This document shows positions 42,828 to 51,790 of a stretch of 64,000 nucleotides of DNA, one piece after another. Location of the stretch: assembly GCF_004795255.1 (NCBI RefSeq), contig NZ_SSBQ01000002.1, positions 4,618,001-4,682,000 of the forward strand. The letters are read 5' to 3'. The stretch's first letter is position 1. Every line of letters starts with the position of its first letter. The notes below the pieces were generated by a model that saw only the letters and a program-made list of their open reading frames with translations, had not been told where the DNA came from and ran no database searches. Origin of the DNA: Streptomyces sp. RKND-216. GTDB lineage: Bacteria; Actinomycetota; Actinomycetes; Streptomycetales; Streptomycetaceae. The translations under genes and the position numbers were made by a program.

Positions 42828-43874
42828 ATGGCACGGGCGTTCATGACGGAGGCCGAGCGGACCGACGGCGCGGGGCGCGGACGGTTTTGCCGCTCCTTCC
42901 GCGGGCCGTGGGGCGGGTCGTCGGGGGACCGCGGCGGCTGGAGCGCTCCCGGCATGTGGCGGCGCGGGGTGCTGCTCGCGGCCGTGGCCCTCGGCCTGAC
43001 CGCCCTCCTGCTGCTGCACGCCCGGGTGCCCAACGTGATCGGCAACCTCGGCTCCCTGTGGGAGACGTTCCTGCCCTGGGGAGGCCTGCTGATCCCGGTG
43101 CTGCTCGTGTGCGCCGTGGTCCGGCGGTCCGCCACCGCTCTGGTCGCACTGCTGGCGCCCGTCGTGGCGTGGTGGAGTCTGTTCGGCGGGCTGGTAAGCG
43201 ACAAGACCGGCTCCGGCGGCGAACTCACCGTCGTCACGCACAACGTGAGCGCCGCCAACCCCGATCCCGTCGCCGCCGCCGACCAGTTGGCGGCCTCCGG
43301 CGCCGACGTGCTCGCGCTACAGGAGATCGCCGGCGACCGCGTCCCGCTCTACGAACGCGAACTCGCCGACGCCTACCCGCACCACGTCGCCTTCGGCACC
43401 GTCGGCCTGTGGAGCAAGGAGCCGCTGGAGGACGCCCGGCACGTCGACATCGACATCGGCTGGAAGCGCGCCCTGCGCGCCACGGTGCAGACGCCGCAGG
43501 GGGATGTGGCCGTGTACGTCGCGCACCTTCCCTCCGTGCGGGTCGAGTTCCGCTCCGGCTTCACCGCCGGCCAGCGCGACGACGCCGTCCGGCGGCTCGG
43601 CAGGGAGATCGCCGACGACCCCGTCGGCCGCGTGGTGCTGCTCGGCGACCTCAACGGCACGATGAACGACCGCGCCCTGGCCCCCGTCACCTCGCAGATG
43701 CGGTCCACTCAGGGCGCGGCCGGCGACGGCATGGGCTTCTCCTGGCCGGCGAGCTTCCCGATGGCCCGCATCGACCAGATCATGGTCAAGGACCTCGACC
43801 CGGTGTCCTCCTGGTCGCTCCCGGGCACCGGAAGCGACCACCTCCCCGTCGCGGCATCCGTGAACCTGCCGTAG
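42828..43874 (+). CDS. Membrane-anchored endonuclease/exonuclease/phosphatase family protein
   Basis: A 348-residue protein. A hydrophilic N-terminus (about 1-45) is followed by three spans (about 46-125) and an EEP domain outside or at the membrane (about 130-348). The catalytic pattern is present: VTHNVSAANPD (Asn), LALQEIAGDRV (Glu), LLGDLNGTMND (Asp and Asn), and GSDHLPVAASV (terminal Asp-His). Targets of this fold include DNA, phospholipids and inositol phosphates; with an external domain, a phosphodiester in the envelope or extracellular DNA is plausible. ATG 42828 follows GAGGA. Confidence 0.87.
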   Translation: MARAFMTEAERTDGAGRGRFCRSFRGPWGGSSGDRGGWSAPGMWRRGVLLAAVALGLTALLLLHARVPNVIGNLGSLWETFLPWGGLLIPVLLVCAVVRRSATALVALLAPVVAWWSLFGGLVSDKTGSGGELTVVTHNVSAANPDPVAAADQLAASGADVLALQEIAGDRVPLYERELADAYPHHVAFGTVGLWSKEPLEDARHVDIDIGWKRALRATVQTPQGDVAVYVAHLPSVRVEFRSGFTAGQRDDAVRRLGREIADDPVGRVVLLGDLNGTMNDRALAPVTSQMRSTQGAAGDGMGFSWPASFPMARIDQIMVKDLDPVSSWSLPGTGSDHLPVAASVNLP

Positions 43875-43910
43875 CAGGAGTCGCGGGCCCGGGCGATCCG
43901 GACGGGCGGC

Positions 43911-45674
43911 TCAGCTCGCGGTGGTGCCGGTCTCGCGCCAGCGGTTGGTGACGGGGAGGCGGCGGTCCTTGCCGAACCCCTTGGCGGAGATCTTGGTGCC
44001 GGGCGGGTACTGGCGGCGCTTGTACTCCGCGGTGTCCGTCATGCGCAGCACCCGGGTCACGGTCTCCTCGTCGAAGCCCTGCGCGATGATCTCCGCACGG
44101 CCGCGGTCCTGGTCGACGTACAGGGCGAGGATGCCGTCCAGCACCTCGTAGTCGGGCAGCGAGTCCGTGTCCACCTGGTCGGGGCGCAGTTCGGCGCTCG
44201 GTGGCTTGCTGAGGGAGTTCTCCGGGATCGGCGGCGTCCGTCCGGCGGCCTCGGCGGCCCGGTTGCGCCACCGGGCGAGCGCGAACACGGTCGACTTGTA
44301 GACGTCCTTGATCGGCCCGTACGCGCCGACCGAGTCGCCGTACAACGTCGAGTAGCCGACGGCCAGTTCGGACTTGTTGCCGGGCGCCAGCACGATGTGG
44401 CCCTCCTGGTTGGAGAGCCCCATCAGCAGGGTGCCGCGCAGCCGGGACTGGAGGTTCTCCTCCGCGAGCCCGGTGAGCTCGACCGTCGCCAGGTAGGCGT
44501 CGAACATCGGCGCGATGGGCACCGTGCGCAGGTCGAGGCCGGTGCGGCGGGCGAGGTCCTCCGCGTCCGAGAGCGAGTGCGCCGAGGAGTAGCGGGACGG
44601 CATCGCCACGCCGTACACGTTCTCCGCGCCGAGCGCGTCGCAGGCGAGGGCGGCGGTGAGAGCGGAGTCGATGCCGCCGGACAGGCCGATCAGCACCGAG
44701 CGGAAGCCGTTCTTCCGCACGTACGCCCGCAGGCCGGTGACCAGCGCCGTGTACACCTCCTCCGGGTCCTCCATGCGCGGGGCCTCCTCACCGGTGACCT
44801 CCGGAGCGGCGGCCGGCAGCGGCTCAGCGGACAGCGTGCGGTGCTCGACGCGCAGCCCGTCGTCCACCGTCCCCGCAGGCACGTCCCCGGCCGCGGGCAG
44901 CTCCAGGTCGAGCACCACGCAGCCCTCCTCGAACTGCGGTGCCCGCGCCAGGACCCGGCCGTCGGCGTCGACGACGATGGAGTCGCCGTCGAAGACCAGT
45001 TCGTCCTGCCCGCCGACCGTCGCGAGGTAGGCAATGGTGCAGCCGGCCTCCTGCGCCCGCTTGCGCACCAGTTCCAGGCGGGTGTCGTCCTTCTCCCGCT
45101 CGTACGGTGAGGCGTTGATCGACAGCAGCAGCCCGGCCCCGGCGGTACGGGTCGCCGGGACGCGGCCGCCGTCCTGCCACAGGTCCTCGCAGATGGCCAG
45201 CGCGACGTCGACGCCGTGCACTCGCAGCACCGGCAGCGTCTCGCCGGGCACGAAGTACCGGAATTCGTCGAACACGCCGTAGTTGGGCAGGTGGTGCTTG
45301 GCGTAGGTGAGCACCACCTCGCCGCCGTGCAGGACCGCGCCGGCGTTCTGCGGAGCGCCCGCGGGCTGTCCGTAGCGGGGCTGTGCCTGCTCGCTCCGGT
45401 CGAGGTAGCCGACCACGACCGGCACCCCGCCCAGGCCCTCGCCGTCCAGTCGCCGCGCCAGCGTGCGCAGCGCGTCCCGGCTGGCCTCGACGAACGAGGA
45501 CCGCAGCGCCAGGTCCTCGACCGGATAGCCGGTCAGCATCATCTCGGGGAACGCCACCAGGTGGGCCCCCTGCTCGACGGAGTGCCGCGTCCAGCGCAGG
45601 ACGGCATCGGCGTTCCCCTCGAGGTCGCCGACGGTGGAGTCGATCTGATTCAGCGCGATACGAAGTCGATGCAC
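43911..45674 (-). CDS. nadE: Glutamine-dependent NAD+ synthetase
   Basis: A 587-residue two-domain enzyme that amidates nicotinic acid adenine dinucleotide. The N-terminal nitrilase-type glutaminase has the Glu-Lys-Cys triad (FPEMMLTGYP, YAKHHLPNYG, AICEDLWQDG; Cys near 162). The C-terminal ATP pyrophosphatase domain has the loop IGLSGGIDSALTAA and later NKSELAVGYSTLYGD. Length is typical for the actinobacterial shorter form. The start is GTG 45674; TAGGAT six bases upstream may be a -10 box of a leaderless transcript, or its AGGA may act as ribosome site. Confidence 0.95.
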   Translation of the reverse strand: MHRLRIALNQIDSTVGDLEGNADAVLRWTRHSVEQGAHLVAFPEMMLTGYPVEDLALRSSFVEASRDALRTLARRLDGEGLGGVPVVVGYLDRSEQAQPRYGQPAGAPQNAGAVLHGGEVVLTYAKHHLPNYGVFDEFRYFVPGETLPVLRVHGVDVALAICEDLWQDGGRVPATRTAGAGLLLSINASPYEREKDDTRLELVRKRAQEAGCTIAYLATVGGQDELVFDGDSIVVDADGRVLARAPQFEEGCVVLDLELPAAGDVPAGTVDDGLRVEHRTLSAEPLPAAAPEVTGEEAPRMEDPEEVYTALVTGLRAYVRKNGFRSVLIGLSGGIDSALTAALACDALGAENVYGVAMPSRYSSAHSLSDAEDLARRTGLDLRTVPIAPMFDAYLATVELTGLAEENLQSRLRGTLLMGLSNQEGHIVLAPGNKSELAVGYSTLYGDSVGAYGPIKDVYKSTVFALARWRNRAAEAAGRTPPIPENSLSKPPSAELRPDQVDTDSLPDYEVLDGILALYVDQDRGRAEIIAQGFDEETVTRVLRMTDTAEYKRRQYPPGTKISAKGFGKDRRLPVTNRWRETGTTAS

Positions 45675-45764
45675 GCCCCCATCCTAATCGTCTTTCTGAC
45701 GCGATCCGCCCGAGACAGGAGGAGAAACGTTCCGCCGAAGCGAGCCGGCGGTCGGCTCGAGAAA

Positions 45765-45807
45765 GCTACTGGCGAGTTCGCGACATTGACGCGAACTCGC
45801 CAGTAGC
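45765..45807. promoter_or_regulatory. Perfect 18-bp inverted repeat before the TrmB/LuxR-type regulator
   Basis: Arms 45765-45782 and 45790-45807 (GCTACTGGCGAGTTCGCG and its exact complement) flank the loop ACATTGA. The repeat ends 15 bases before the preferred start codon. A second, smaller hairpin (CGAGCCG-GCGGT-CGGCTCG, 45741-45759) precedes it. A dyad this long and exact suggests an operator, most simply for the regulator itself. Confidence 0.7.
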
Positions 45808-45822
45808 ACGAGGATGCCGGTC

Positions 45823-46908
45823 ATGCTGGAGGCTCTCGATCTGGACCCCGTGCAGCAGCAGGCGTACGAGGCGCTGGTGGACGGCGCCGTCACCCTGCCC
45901 GAACTCCGCGCCGCCCTGGGGCCTTCCGGCCCTCGCGCCCGGGAGGTGCTGGCCTCTCTGGAACGGCTCCGGCTCGCCGAACGGGTCGCCGGTGCGCGCG
46001 GCGAGTCCGACCGCTGGCTGCCCGTCGCGCCGGACGTGGCCTTCGAGACACTGCTGACCGCGCGCGAGGAGCAGCTGCAGCGCGCCCGCCTGCACGTCCA
46101 GCTGCTCGCCACCCGCTACCGCGCCACGACCGGTGCCCGTGACCCCATGGACCTGGTGGAGGTGGTGATCGGGCGGGCCGCGGTGATCCGGGCCGTGGAC
46201 CAGCTCCAGCGCAGCGCCCGCCACGAGGTGCGCGGCATCGACCGCCCGCCCTACGCCAACACCGGACCGGACCGGACCGATCCGCGGACCGGGATGATGC
46301 CGCTCCAGGAGGAGACGATGCGTCGCGGCGTCGGCTACCGCGTCATCTACGACACCGCTGGCCTGCGCGGCACGGAGACCGTCGGGCCGTTCCACAGCGT
46401 CGACACCGATCTCGCTGCCTGCGCCGAACTCGGCGAGGACGCCCGCGTCATGAGCGGGACCCCCACCAAGCTGATGCTCGCCGACGACCGGTGCGGCGTC
46501 ATTCCGCTGCGCACCACGCCGTACGAGGTCGTCAGCGGTGTCGTGGTCCACCCGTCCGGACTGCTGGAGGCGCTGGGCGGGCTGTTCGAGGTGCTGTGGG
46601 AACGGGCGCAGCCGCTGCACGGCGACCGGGAGGGCCCGGATCCGGACGACGCCAGGCTGCTCGCCCTGTTGACGACCGGGCTCACCGACCCGGTGATGGC
46701 CCGGCAGCTCGGCGTCAGCCACCGCACGTTCCAGCGGCGGCTGCGGGCGCTCATGGAGCGGGTCGGTGCGGCCACGCGTTTCCAGCTCGGGGCCCGCGCC
46801 ACGGCGCTCGGCTGGCTCGCCGACACGCGCGGGGCGTCGACCGGCGACGGAGTCGGCGCGCCGTGTGCGGCGGAAGCCGACCGCGCGCAGGTCGACATCG
46901 GAGAGTGA
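45823..46908 (+). CDS. Transcriptional regulator with TrmB-like N-terminal and LuxR-type C-terminal helix-turn-helix
   Basis: A 361-residue regulator. The N-terminal winged-helix region (LDLDPVQQQAYEALVDGA, LRAALGPSGPRAREVLASL) reads like a TrmB DNA-binding domain; the centre (about 85-270) is a PLD-like effector module; the C-terminal 60 residues are a LuxR-type helix-turn-helix (LLTTGLTDPVMARQLGVSHR). I prefer ATG 45823, nine bases after GAGG; an earlier in-frame ATG at 45814 abuts that site. The neighbour downstream is a secreted subtilisin, 184 bases away on the same strand, a pairing that suggests control of the protease. A perfect inverted repeat lies in its leader. Confidence 0.8.
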   Translation: MLEALDLDPVQQQAYEALVDGAVTLPELRAALGPSGPRAREVLASLERLRLAERVAGARGESDRWLPVAPDVAFETLLTAREEQLQRARLHVQLLATRYRATTGARDPMDLVEVVIGRAAVIRAVDQLQRSARHEVRGIDRPPYANTGPDRTDPRTGMMPLQEETMRRGVGYRVIYDTAGLRGTETVGPFHSVDTDLAACAELGEDARVMSGTPTKLMLADDRCGVIPLRTTPYEVVSGVVVHPSGLLEALGGLFEVLWERAQPLHGDREGPDPDDARLLALLTTGLTDPVMARQLGVSHRTFQRRLRALMERVGAATRFQLGARATALGWLADTRGASTGDGVGAPCAAEADRAQVDIGE

Positions 46909-47091
46909 AGCGGAGGCCACGGCTCCGCCCGCTGACCGACTCGACCCGTCTACGCGCGGCACCCGAAGGATGTCCGGTTCCTTCCTTGTCTTGTCCTGCT
47001 CGTGACATTGCGTTTGGCTGCTGATCGCTGCGCGCCCCACAGCGCAGCACGCGCTCCCCACAAGCGCGAACCCCCACACAAAGGAATCCAG

Positions 47092-48336
47092 ATGGCTCAG
47101 CAGCAGGGGTCCCCGCAGGGCAACTCGCACCGCCGGACGGCCGGCAGGCGCCGCAAGATCTCCGTCGCCGTCTCTGCCGCCGTGGCCACGGCGGCCGTCG
47201 GTACCGCCCTCGCCCTCCCCGCCACCGCCGCCCCGCCGCAGGGCACCGTCATCGGCGCGCAGTCGGAGAAGGCCGTCGCGGGCAGCTACATCGTCACGAT
47301 GAACAGGTCCGCCCTCTCGGCGAGCTCCGAGAGCGGCAAGGACGTCGTCGAGGAGCACGGCGGCAAGGTGAAGGACACCTTCACCCGCGTCCTGGACGGC
47401 TACGCCGTCGCCATGTCGGGCCAGGAGGCCCGTGAACTCGCCGCCGACCCGGCCGTCGACGAGGTGTACGCGAACAAGAAGTTCACCATCACCGGCGAAC
47501 AGAGCAACCCGCCGAACTGGGGCCTGGACCGGGTCGACCAGAAGAACCTCCCCCTGGACGACACCTACACCTACCCGGACGGCGGCGGCGAGGGCGTCAC
47601 CGCGTACGTCATCGACACCGGCGTCCGCGTCTCCCACCAGGACTTCGGAGGCCGCGCCGTGGACGGCTACGACGCCGTCGAGGACGACGACGTCGCCCAG
47701 GACGGCAACGGCCACGGCACGCACGTCGCCAGCACCATCGCCGGCGAGACGCACGGTGTCGCGAAGAAGGCCACGGTCGTCGGCGTCCGGGTGCTGAACG
47801 ACCAGGGTTCCGGCACCACCGCCCAGGTCGTGGCCGGCATCGACTGGGTCGCCCAGAACGCCTCCGGCCCGTCGGTCGCCAACATGTCGCTGGGCGGACC
47901 GGAGGACCCGGTCCTCGACGAGGCCGTGCAGAATGCCATCGACGCTGGCATCAGCTTCGCCGTCGCGGCGGGCAACGACGCCTCCGACGCGGGCTCCTCG
48001 TCGCCGGCCCGTGTCCCGGACGCCATCACCGTCGGCGCCACCGACGACACCGACGCCCAGGCGAGCTTCTCCAACTACGGCTCGGTGCTGGACATCTACG
48101 CACCCGGCGTGGACATCACGGCGGCCTGGAACACCGGCGACGACGCGACGAACACGATCTCCGGCACCTCCATGGCCACCCCGCACGTGGCGGGCGTCGC
48201 GGCGCTCTACCTCGCGGGCAACACCGGCGCCACACCGGCGGACGTGTCCACGGCCCTCACCGAGGGCGCGGTACCGGACGTCGTCGGCAGCCCCGGTTCG
48301 GGCTCCCCGAACCTGCTGCTCAACGTGGTGGAGTGA
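47092..48336 (+). CDS. Secreted subtilisin-family (S8) serine protease
   Basis: A 414-residue exported protease. A twin-arginine-rich signal region (HRRTAGRRRKISVAVSAAVA) is followed by an inhibitor_I9 propeptide (about 60-135, GSYIVTMNRSAL to VDEVYANKKF) and the catalytic domain. The triad is Asp 175 in YVIDTGVR, His 208 in GNGHGTHVAS and Ser 360 in SGTSMATPHVAG; the oxyanion Asn lies in AVAAGNDAS. The order matches proteinase K-like secreted enzymes. ATG 47092 follows AAAGGA. A 183-bp leader and a strong downstream hairpin mark it as its own transcript. Confidence 0.93.
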   Translation: MAQQQGSPQGNSHRRTAGRRRKISVAVSAAVATAAVGTALALPATAAPPQGTVIGAQSEKAVAGSYIVTMNRSALSASSESGKDVVEEHGGKVKDTFTRVLDGYAVAMSGQEARELAADPAVDEVYANKKFTITGEQSNPPNWGLDRVDQKNLPLDDTYTYPDGGGEGVTAYVIDTGVRVSHQDFGGRAVDGYDAVEDDDVAQDGNGHGTHVASTIAGETHGVAKKATVVGVRVLNDQGSGTTAQVVAGIDWVAQNASGPSVANMSLGGPEDPVLDEAVQNAIDAGISFAVAAGNDASDAGSSSPARVPDAITVGATDDTDAQASFSNYGSVLDIYAPGVDITAAWNTGDDATNTISGTSMATPHVAGVAALYLAGNTGATPADVSTALTEGAVPDVVGSPGSGSPNLLLNVVE

Positions 48337-48372
48337 GACTCGGTGGTGTCCTGATCCACTGAGCAGCACGAG

Positions 48373-48418
48373 AACGCGGCCGCGGCCGCCCGGTTCCCGC
48401 CGGTCCCGCGGCCGCGTT
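48373..48418. terminator. Strong hairpin terminator between subtilisin and FUSC genes
   Basis: Perfect 13-bp arms (AACGCGGCCGCGG and complement) with a 20-base loop, 36 bases after the protease stop and six bases beyond the end of the convergent FUSC gene. Likely bidirectional. Confidence 0.75.
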
Positions 48419-48423
48419 CCGCG

Positions 48424-49656
48424 TCAGCCGCGGCGGAGGCGCGGCAGCAGGGCGAAGCTGCGGCGACGGTCGTGGCGTTCCCGGGCCGCCCGGTCCAGCT
48501 CCTCCGCGAGCCGCAACGATCGCTTCTCCACGGCCAGTTCGTCCAGGACGCGGTCGAACTCGGCCAGCAGCGCGCCGTGCAGCTGCCACTGGCGCGGGTG
48601 TTCCTGGACGCGGGCGAGCAGCAGCTGCGCCACCCGCTCCCGTACGGCGCCGCAGGCGGCAAGCTCGGTCTGCAGCTGCGCCTCGGCCTCCTCTGCGCTG
48701 CTGCTGACGGGGCTGGTGACCAGCACCGCGAAGCTGTACACCGCCTCCCCGACGTGGCGCAGCAGCTCCTGGACGGCCGCGACCGTCTCCGGCGGGAACA
48801 GCGGCTCGTCGTGCCGTTCCCGCGCCAGGTCGGTCAGCGTGCGGGACGTCGTGCGCACGACCACGGCGCAGATCTCCAGGGTGTCCAGCCCGGTGCGGAG
48901 CACGATCCGCGACAGCAGCGCCTCCTTCACCCGCGGGTTGAACCGCAGGCTCTCCTCCGCCCGCGTGAGGGAGGCGTCCACCAGTCCCACATCGTGGTCG
49001 AGGCGGCGGGCGGCGTGGAGCTGGGTGCTGATGCGTTCCACCGGCGTACGCTCGCCCAGTTCGTCGCCGACGTGCCGCAGCAGCCACCACATGCGGCGGG
49101 CCAGCTGGAGGATCTCGTCCTCGGCCGGCTCGACCCACACCGGCGGCACGAAGAGGAAATTGAACAGCAGGCCGACGCCCGCGCCGATCAGCGTCTCGAC
49201 GATGCGGACCAGGGCCAGGTCGGTGTGCTGGGTCACGCCGAGCACCAGCATCGCGCTGATCGCGACCTCGGGAACGAACTGGTGTGCGCGCACCACGTGG
49301 CCCGCGGCCAGCGAGGCGAAGATCAGCAGCGCCAGGCTCCACCAGCTCAGCCCCACGATGTTGCTGAATCCCACCGCGATGGTCACCCCGGCCACCACGG
49401 CGTTCACTCGCCGGACGCCGCTGGTCAGCGTGGCGTAGAGCGTCACCTGCACGACCAGCAGCGCGGTCAGCGGCGCCAGCAGCGGTGCCGGGGAATCGGT
49501 GAGCAGCAGTGCGACGACGAAGGCGAGAGTGGCCGCGGCGGTGGACCGGAACGTCTGCACGACGTCCGGGTTCTTGCGCAGCCGGGGCACTTCGGTGCGG
49601 AGCTTCCGCAGGGACTCGCGGGACACGGACTTCAGGGTTGCGGACAGTACGGGCAC
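48424..49656 (-). CDS. FUSC-family (aromatic acid exporter-like) membrane protein
   Basis: A 410-residue protein. Hydrophilic start, then about six close spans (about 40-170, TLAFVVALLLTDSPAPLLAP, LVVQVTLYATLTSGVRRVNA), followed by a long helical cytoplasmic half (about 190-400) rich in Arg/Glu. This matches the YccS/AaeB-like FUSC group. GTG 49656 has GGGAAGGGG about nine bases upstream. No export substrate is evident. It is divergent from the glnA2-like gene. Confidence 0.83.
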   Translation of the reverse strand: MPVLSATLKSVSRESLRKLRTEVPRLRKNPDVVQTFRSTAAATLAFVVALLLTDSPAPLLAPLTALLVVQVTLYATLTSGVRRVNAVVAGVTIAVGFSNIVGLSWWSLALLIFASLAAGHVVRAHQFVPEVAISAMLVLGVTQHTDLALVRIVETLIGAGVGLLFNFLFVPPVWVEPAEDEILQLARRMWWLLRHVGDELGERTPVERISTQLHAARRLDHDVGLVDASLTRAEESLRFNPRVKEALLSRIVLRTGLDTLEICAVVVRTTSRTLTDLARERHDEPLFPPETVAAVQELLRHVGEAVYSFAVLVTSPVSSSAEEAEAQLQTELAACGAVRERVAQLLLARVQEHPRQWQLHGALLAEFDRVLDELAVEKRSLRLAEELDRAARERHDRRRSFALLPRLRRG

Positions 49657-49906
49657 GGTGTGGCCCCTTCCCGCTCAGGGCGCTTCGAGACACCCGGACG
49701 GCCCTGCCGGTGCCGGTCCCGCCCCCCGGAACACGTCCGGCGACCCCGGCTCCGACGCCCCGCCGGGCCCGGCCGCGGCGCGGGGGACACGGCCGGGTGC
49801 CACGCGTGGCGGGAAACACGACGGAAACCGTGTGGTGGGATGATCCAGTGACGCGGTGTGCCCGGCGGCGTCGGAGAGGGCTTCTGAACAGCGAGGATGG
49901 GTGGAA

Positions 49907-51268
49907 ATGGACAAGCAGCAGGAATTCGTGCTCCGCACGCTCGAGGAGCGTGACATCCGGTTCGTCCGCCTCTGGTTCACGGACGTCCTCGGCTTCCTGA
50001 AATCCGTCGCGGTCGCGCCTGCGGAACTGGAGCAGGCCTTCGACGAGGGCATCGGCTTCGACGGCTCCGCCATCGAGGGCTTCGCCCGCGTCTACGAGTC
50101 CGACATGATCGCCAAACCGGACCCGAGCACGTTCCAGATCCTGCCGTGGCGCGCCGAGGCGCCCGGCACGGCCCGCATGTTCTGCGACATCCTCATGCCG
50201 GACGGCTCCGCCTCCTACGCCGACCCCCGCTACGTGCTGAAACGCACCCTGGCACGCGCCTCGGACCTGGGCTTCACCTTCTACACCCACCCCGAGATCG
50301 AGTTCTTCCTGCTCAAGGACAAGCCGGTGGACGGGCGCCGCCCCACCCCGGCCGACTCCTCCGGCTACTTCGACCACACCCCGCAGCACGTCGGGCAGGA
50401 CTTCCGCCGCCAGGCCATCACCATGCTGGAGAACATGGGCATCTCGGTGGAGTTCTCCCACCACGAAGGCGCCCCCGGCCAGCAGGAGATCGACCTGCGG
50501 TACGCGGACGCCCTGTCCACGGCCGACAACATCATGACGTTCCGCCTGGTCATGAAGCAGGTCGCGCTGGAACAGGGCGTGCAGGCGACGTTCATGCCGA
50601 AGCCGTTCTCGGAGTATCCCGGCTCCGGCATGCACACCCACCTCTCCCTCTTCGAGGGGGATCGCAACGCGTTCTACGAGTCCGGCGCGCCGTACCAGCT
50701 CTCCAAGGTCGGGCGGTCCTTCATCGCCGGCCTCCTGCGGCACGCGGACGAGATCTCAGCCGTCACCAACCAGTGGGTCAACTCCTACAAGCGCATCTGG
50801 GGCGGCTCCCAGCGCACCGCGGGCGAGGGCGGCGAGTCCCCGTCGTACATCTGCTGGGGCCACAACAACCGCTCCGCGCTGATCCGCGTCCCGATGTACA
50901 AGCCCGGCAAGACCGGGTCCACCCGGATCGAGGTCCGCTCCCTGGACTCCGGCGCCAACCCCTACCTCGCCTACGCCGTGCTGCTGGCCGCCGGTCTCAA
51001 GGGCGTCGAGGAGGGCTACGACCTGCCGGAGGGGGCGGACGACGACGTGTGGGCGCTGTCCGACGCAGAACGGCGCGCGATGGGCATCGAGCCGCTGCCG
51101 CAGAACCTCGGAGAGGCGATCGCCCTGATGGAGCGCAGCGAGCTGGTCGCCGAATGTCTCGGGGAGCACGTCTTCGACTTCTTTCTCCGCAACAAGAAGC
51201 AGGAGTGGGAGGAGTACCGCTCCGAGGTCACCGCCTTCGAGCTCCGCAAGTCCCTCCCGGTGCTGTAA
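49907..51268 (+). CDS. glnA2: Glutamine synthetase family protein (GlnA2-like, probable gamma-glutamylpolyamine synthetase)
   Basis: A 453-residue dodecameric-type ATP-dependent ligase. Motifs: VRLWFTDVLGFLKSV, FDGSAIEGFARVYESD, PEIEFFLLKD, the ATP site KPFSEYPGSGMHTHLSLF, NRSALIRVPMY and RIEVRSLDSGANPYLAYA. The segment EGYDLPEG keeps the YDLP tyrosine that GlnE adenylylates in GlnA. Length and neighbourhood (glnE, nadE) match S. coelicolor GlnA2, reported as a gamma-glutamylpolyamine synthetase rather than a true glutamine synthetase. ATG 49907 gives the family N-terminus (MDKQQEFVLRTLEERDIRF). Which substrate this protein uses cannot be read from sequence. Confidence 0.9.
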   Translation: MDKQQEFVLRTLEERDIRFVRLWFTDVLGFLKSVAVAPAELEQAFDEGIGFDGSAIEGFARVYESDMIAKPDPSTFQILPWRAEAPGTARMFCDILMPDGSASYADPRYVLKRTLARASDLGFTFYTHPEIEFFLLKDKPVDGRRPTPADSSGYFDHTPQHVGQDFRRQAITMLENMGISVEFSHHEGAPGQQEIDLRYADALSTADNIMTFRLVMKQVALEQGVQATFMPKPFSEYPGSGMHTHLSLFEGDRNAFYESGAPYQLSKVGRSFIAGLLRHADEISAVTNQWVNSYKRIWGGSQRTAGEGGESPSYICWGHNNRSALIRVPMYKPGKTGSTRIEVRSLDSGANPYLAYAVLLAAGLKGVEEGYDLPEGADDDVWALSDAERRAMGIEPLPQNLGEAIALMERSELVAECLGEHVFDFFLRNKKQEWEEYRSEVTAFELRKSLPVL

Positions 51269-51368
51269 GGCCAGGTCGGACGGTCCCGTCGCCGCGTGAA
51301 CCGGGACGGACGGCTGCAGGCCATCGGAACCGGCGCGCGGCAGAAGACCGGCCCCCGTGCTCGTCGGG

Positions 51369-51399
51369 CCTCGGGTCCGCCTGCCGGACGGACCCGAGG
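51369..51399. terminator. Hairpin between glnA2-like gene and the small CxxC gene
   Basis: Perfect 11-bp arms (CCTCGGGTCCG and complement) around a nine-base loop, about 100 bases after the synthetase stop and 28 bases beyond the stop of the convergent small gene. Confidence 0.65.
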
Positions 51400-51426
51400 G
51401 GCGTCACCACCGGCGCCTGACCGCCG

Positions 51427-51528
51427 TCAGCGGCGACCCATGCCCGCGCAGCTCTGGCAGGGCATGGGGCGTCCGTTGCCGTCGACGATCATGCCGCTCC
51501 CCCCGCACGTGGTGCACCTGTCACCCAT
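51427..51528 (-). CDS. 33-residue protein with two CxxC motifs (DnaJ-type zinc knuckle)
   Basis: A tiny protein whose whole content is a CxxCxGxG-like zinc module: CTTCGGSGM near the start, then CQSCAGMG near the end, joined by IVDGNGRPMP. The two Cys pairs, each followed by Gly, match half of a DnaJ zinc finger and would bind one Zn. ATG 51528 has a good AGGGGG site six bases upstream, and a hairpin lies beyond the stop. It sits between the glnA2-like gene and glnE, on the strand opposite to both, and could easily be missed by length cut-offs. No known function; a metallochaperone, protein-binding or RNA-binding role is possible. Confidence 0.75.
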   Translation of the reverse strand: MGDRCTTCGGSGMIVDGNGRPMPCQSCAGMGRR

Positions 51529-51790
51529 GAACGACCCCCTCTGTCTGTGATGTGATGGTATTTCAGCATCTTCCGCCAGTTTCCCTCAAGAGGGCTGCCG
51601 ACGTCTTCGAGTACGGGCAGACGACGACCGCGAAGCAGGACCGGCCACGGACACGACCCGGCCCGCCCCTCGCCCGGGGACGGCAGCCGTGCTCCCAGGG
51701 GCGCAGGCTGCGAAGATTCGGGTAGGGGTGGGAGAGCCCCCGCGCTGAGCGGGGCCACGACGGATACGCAACCGCGAAAGGCGGAACGCA

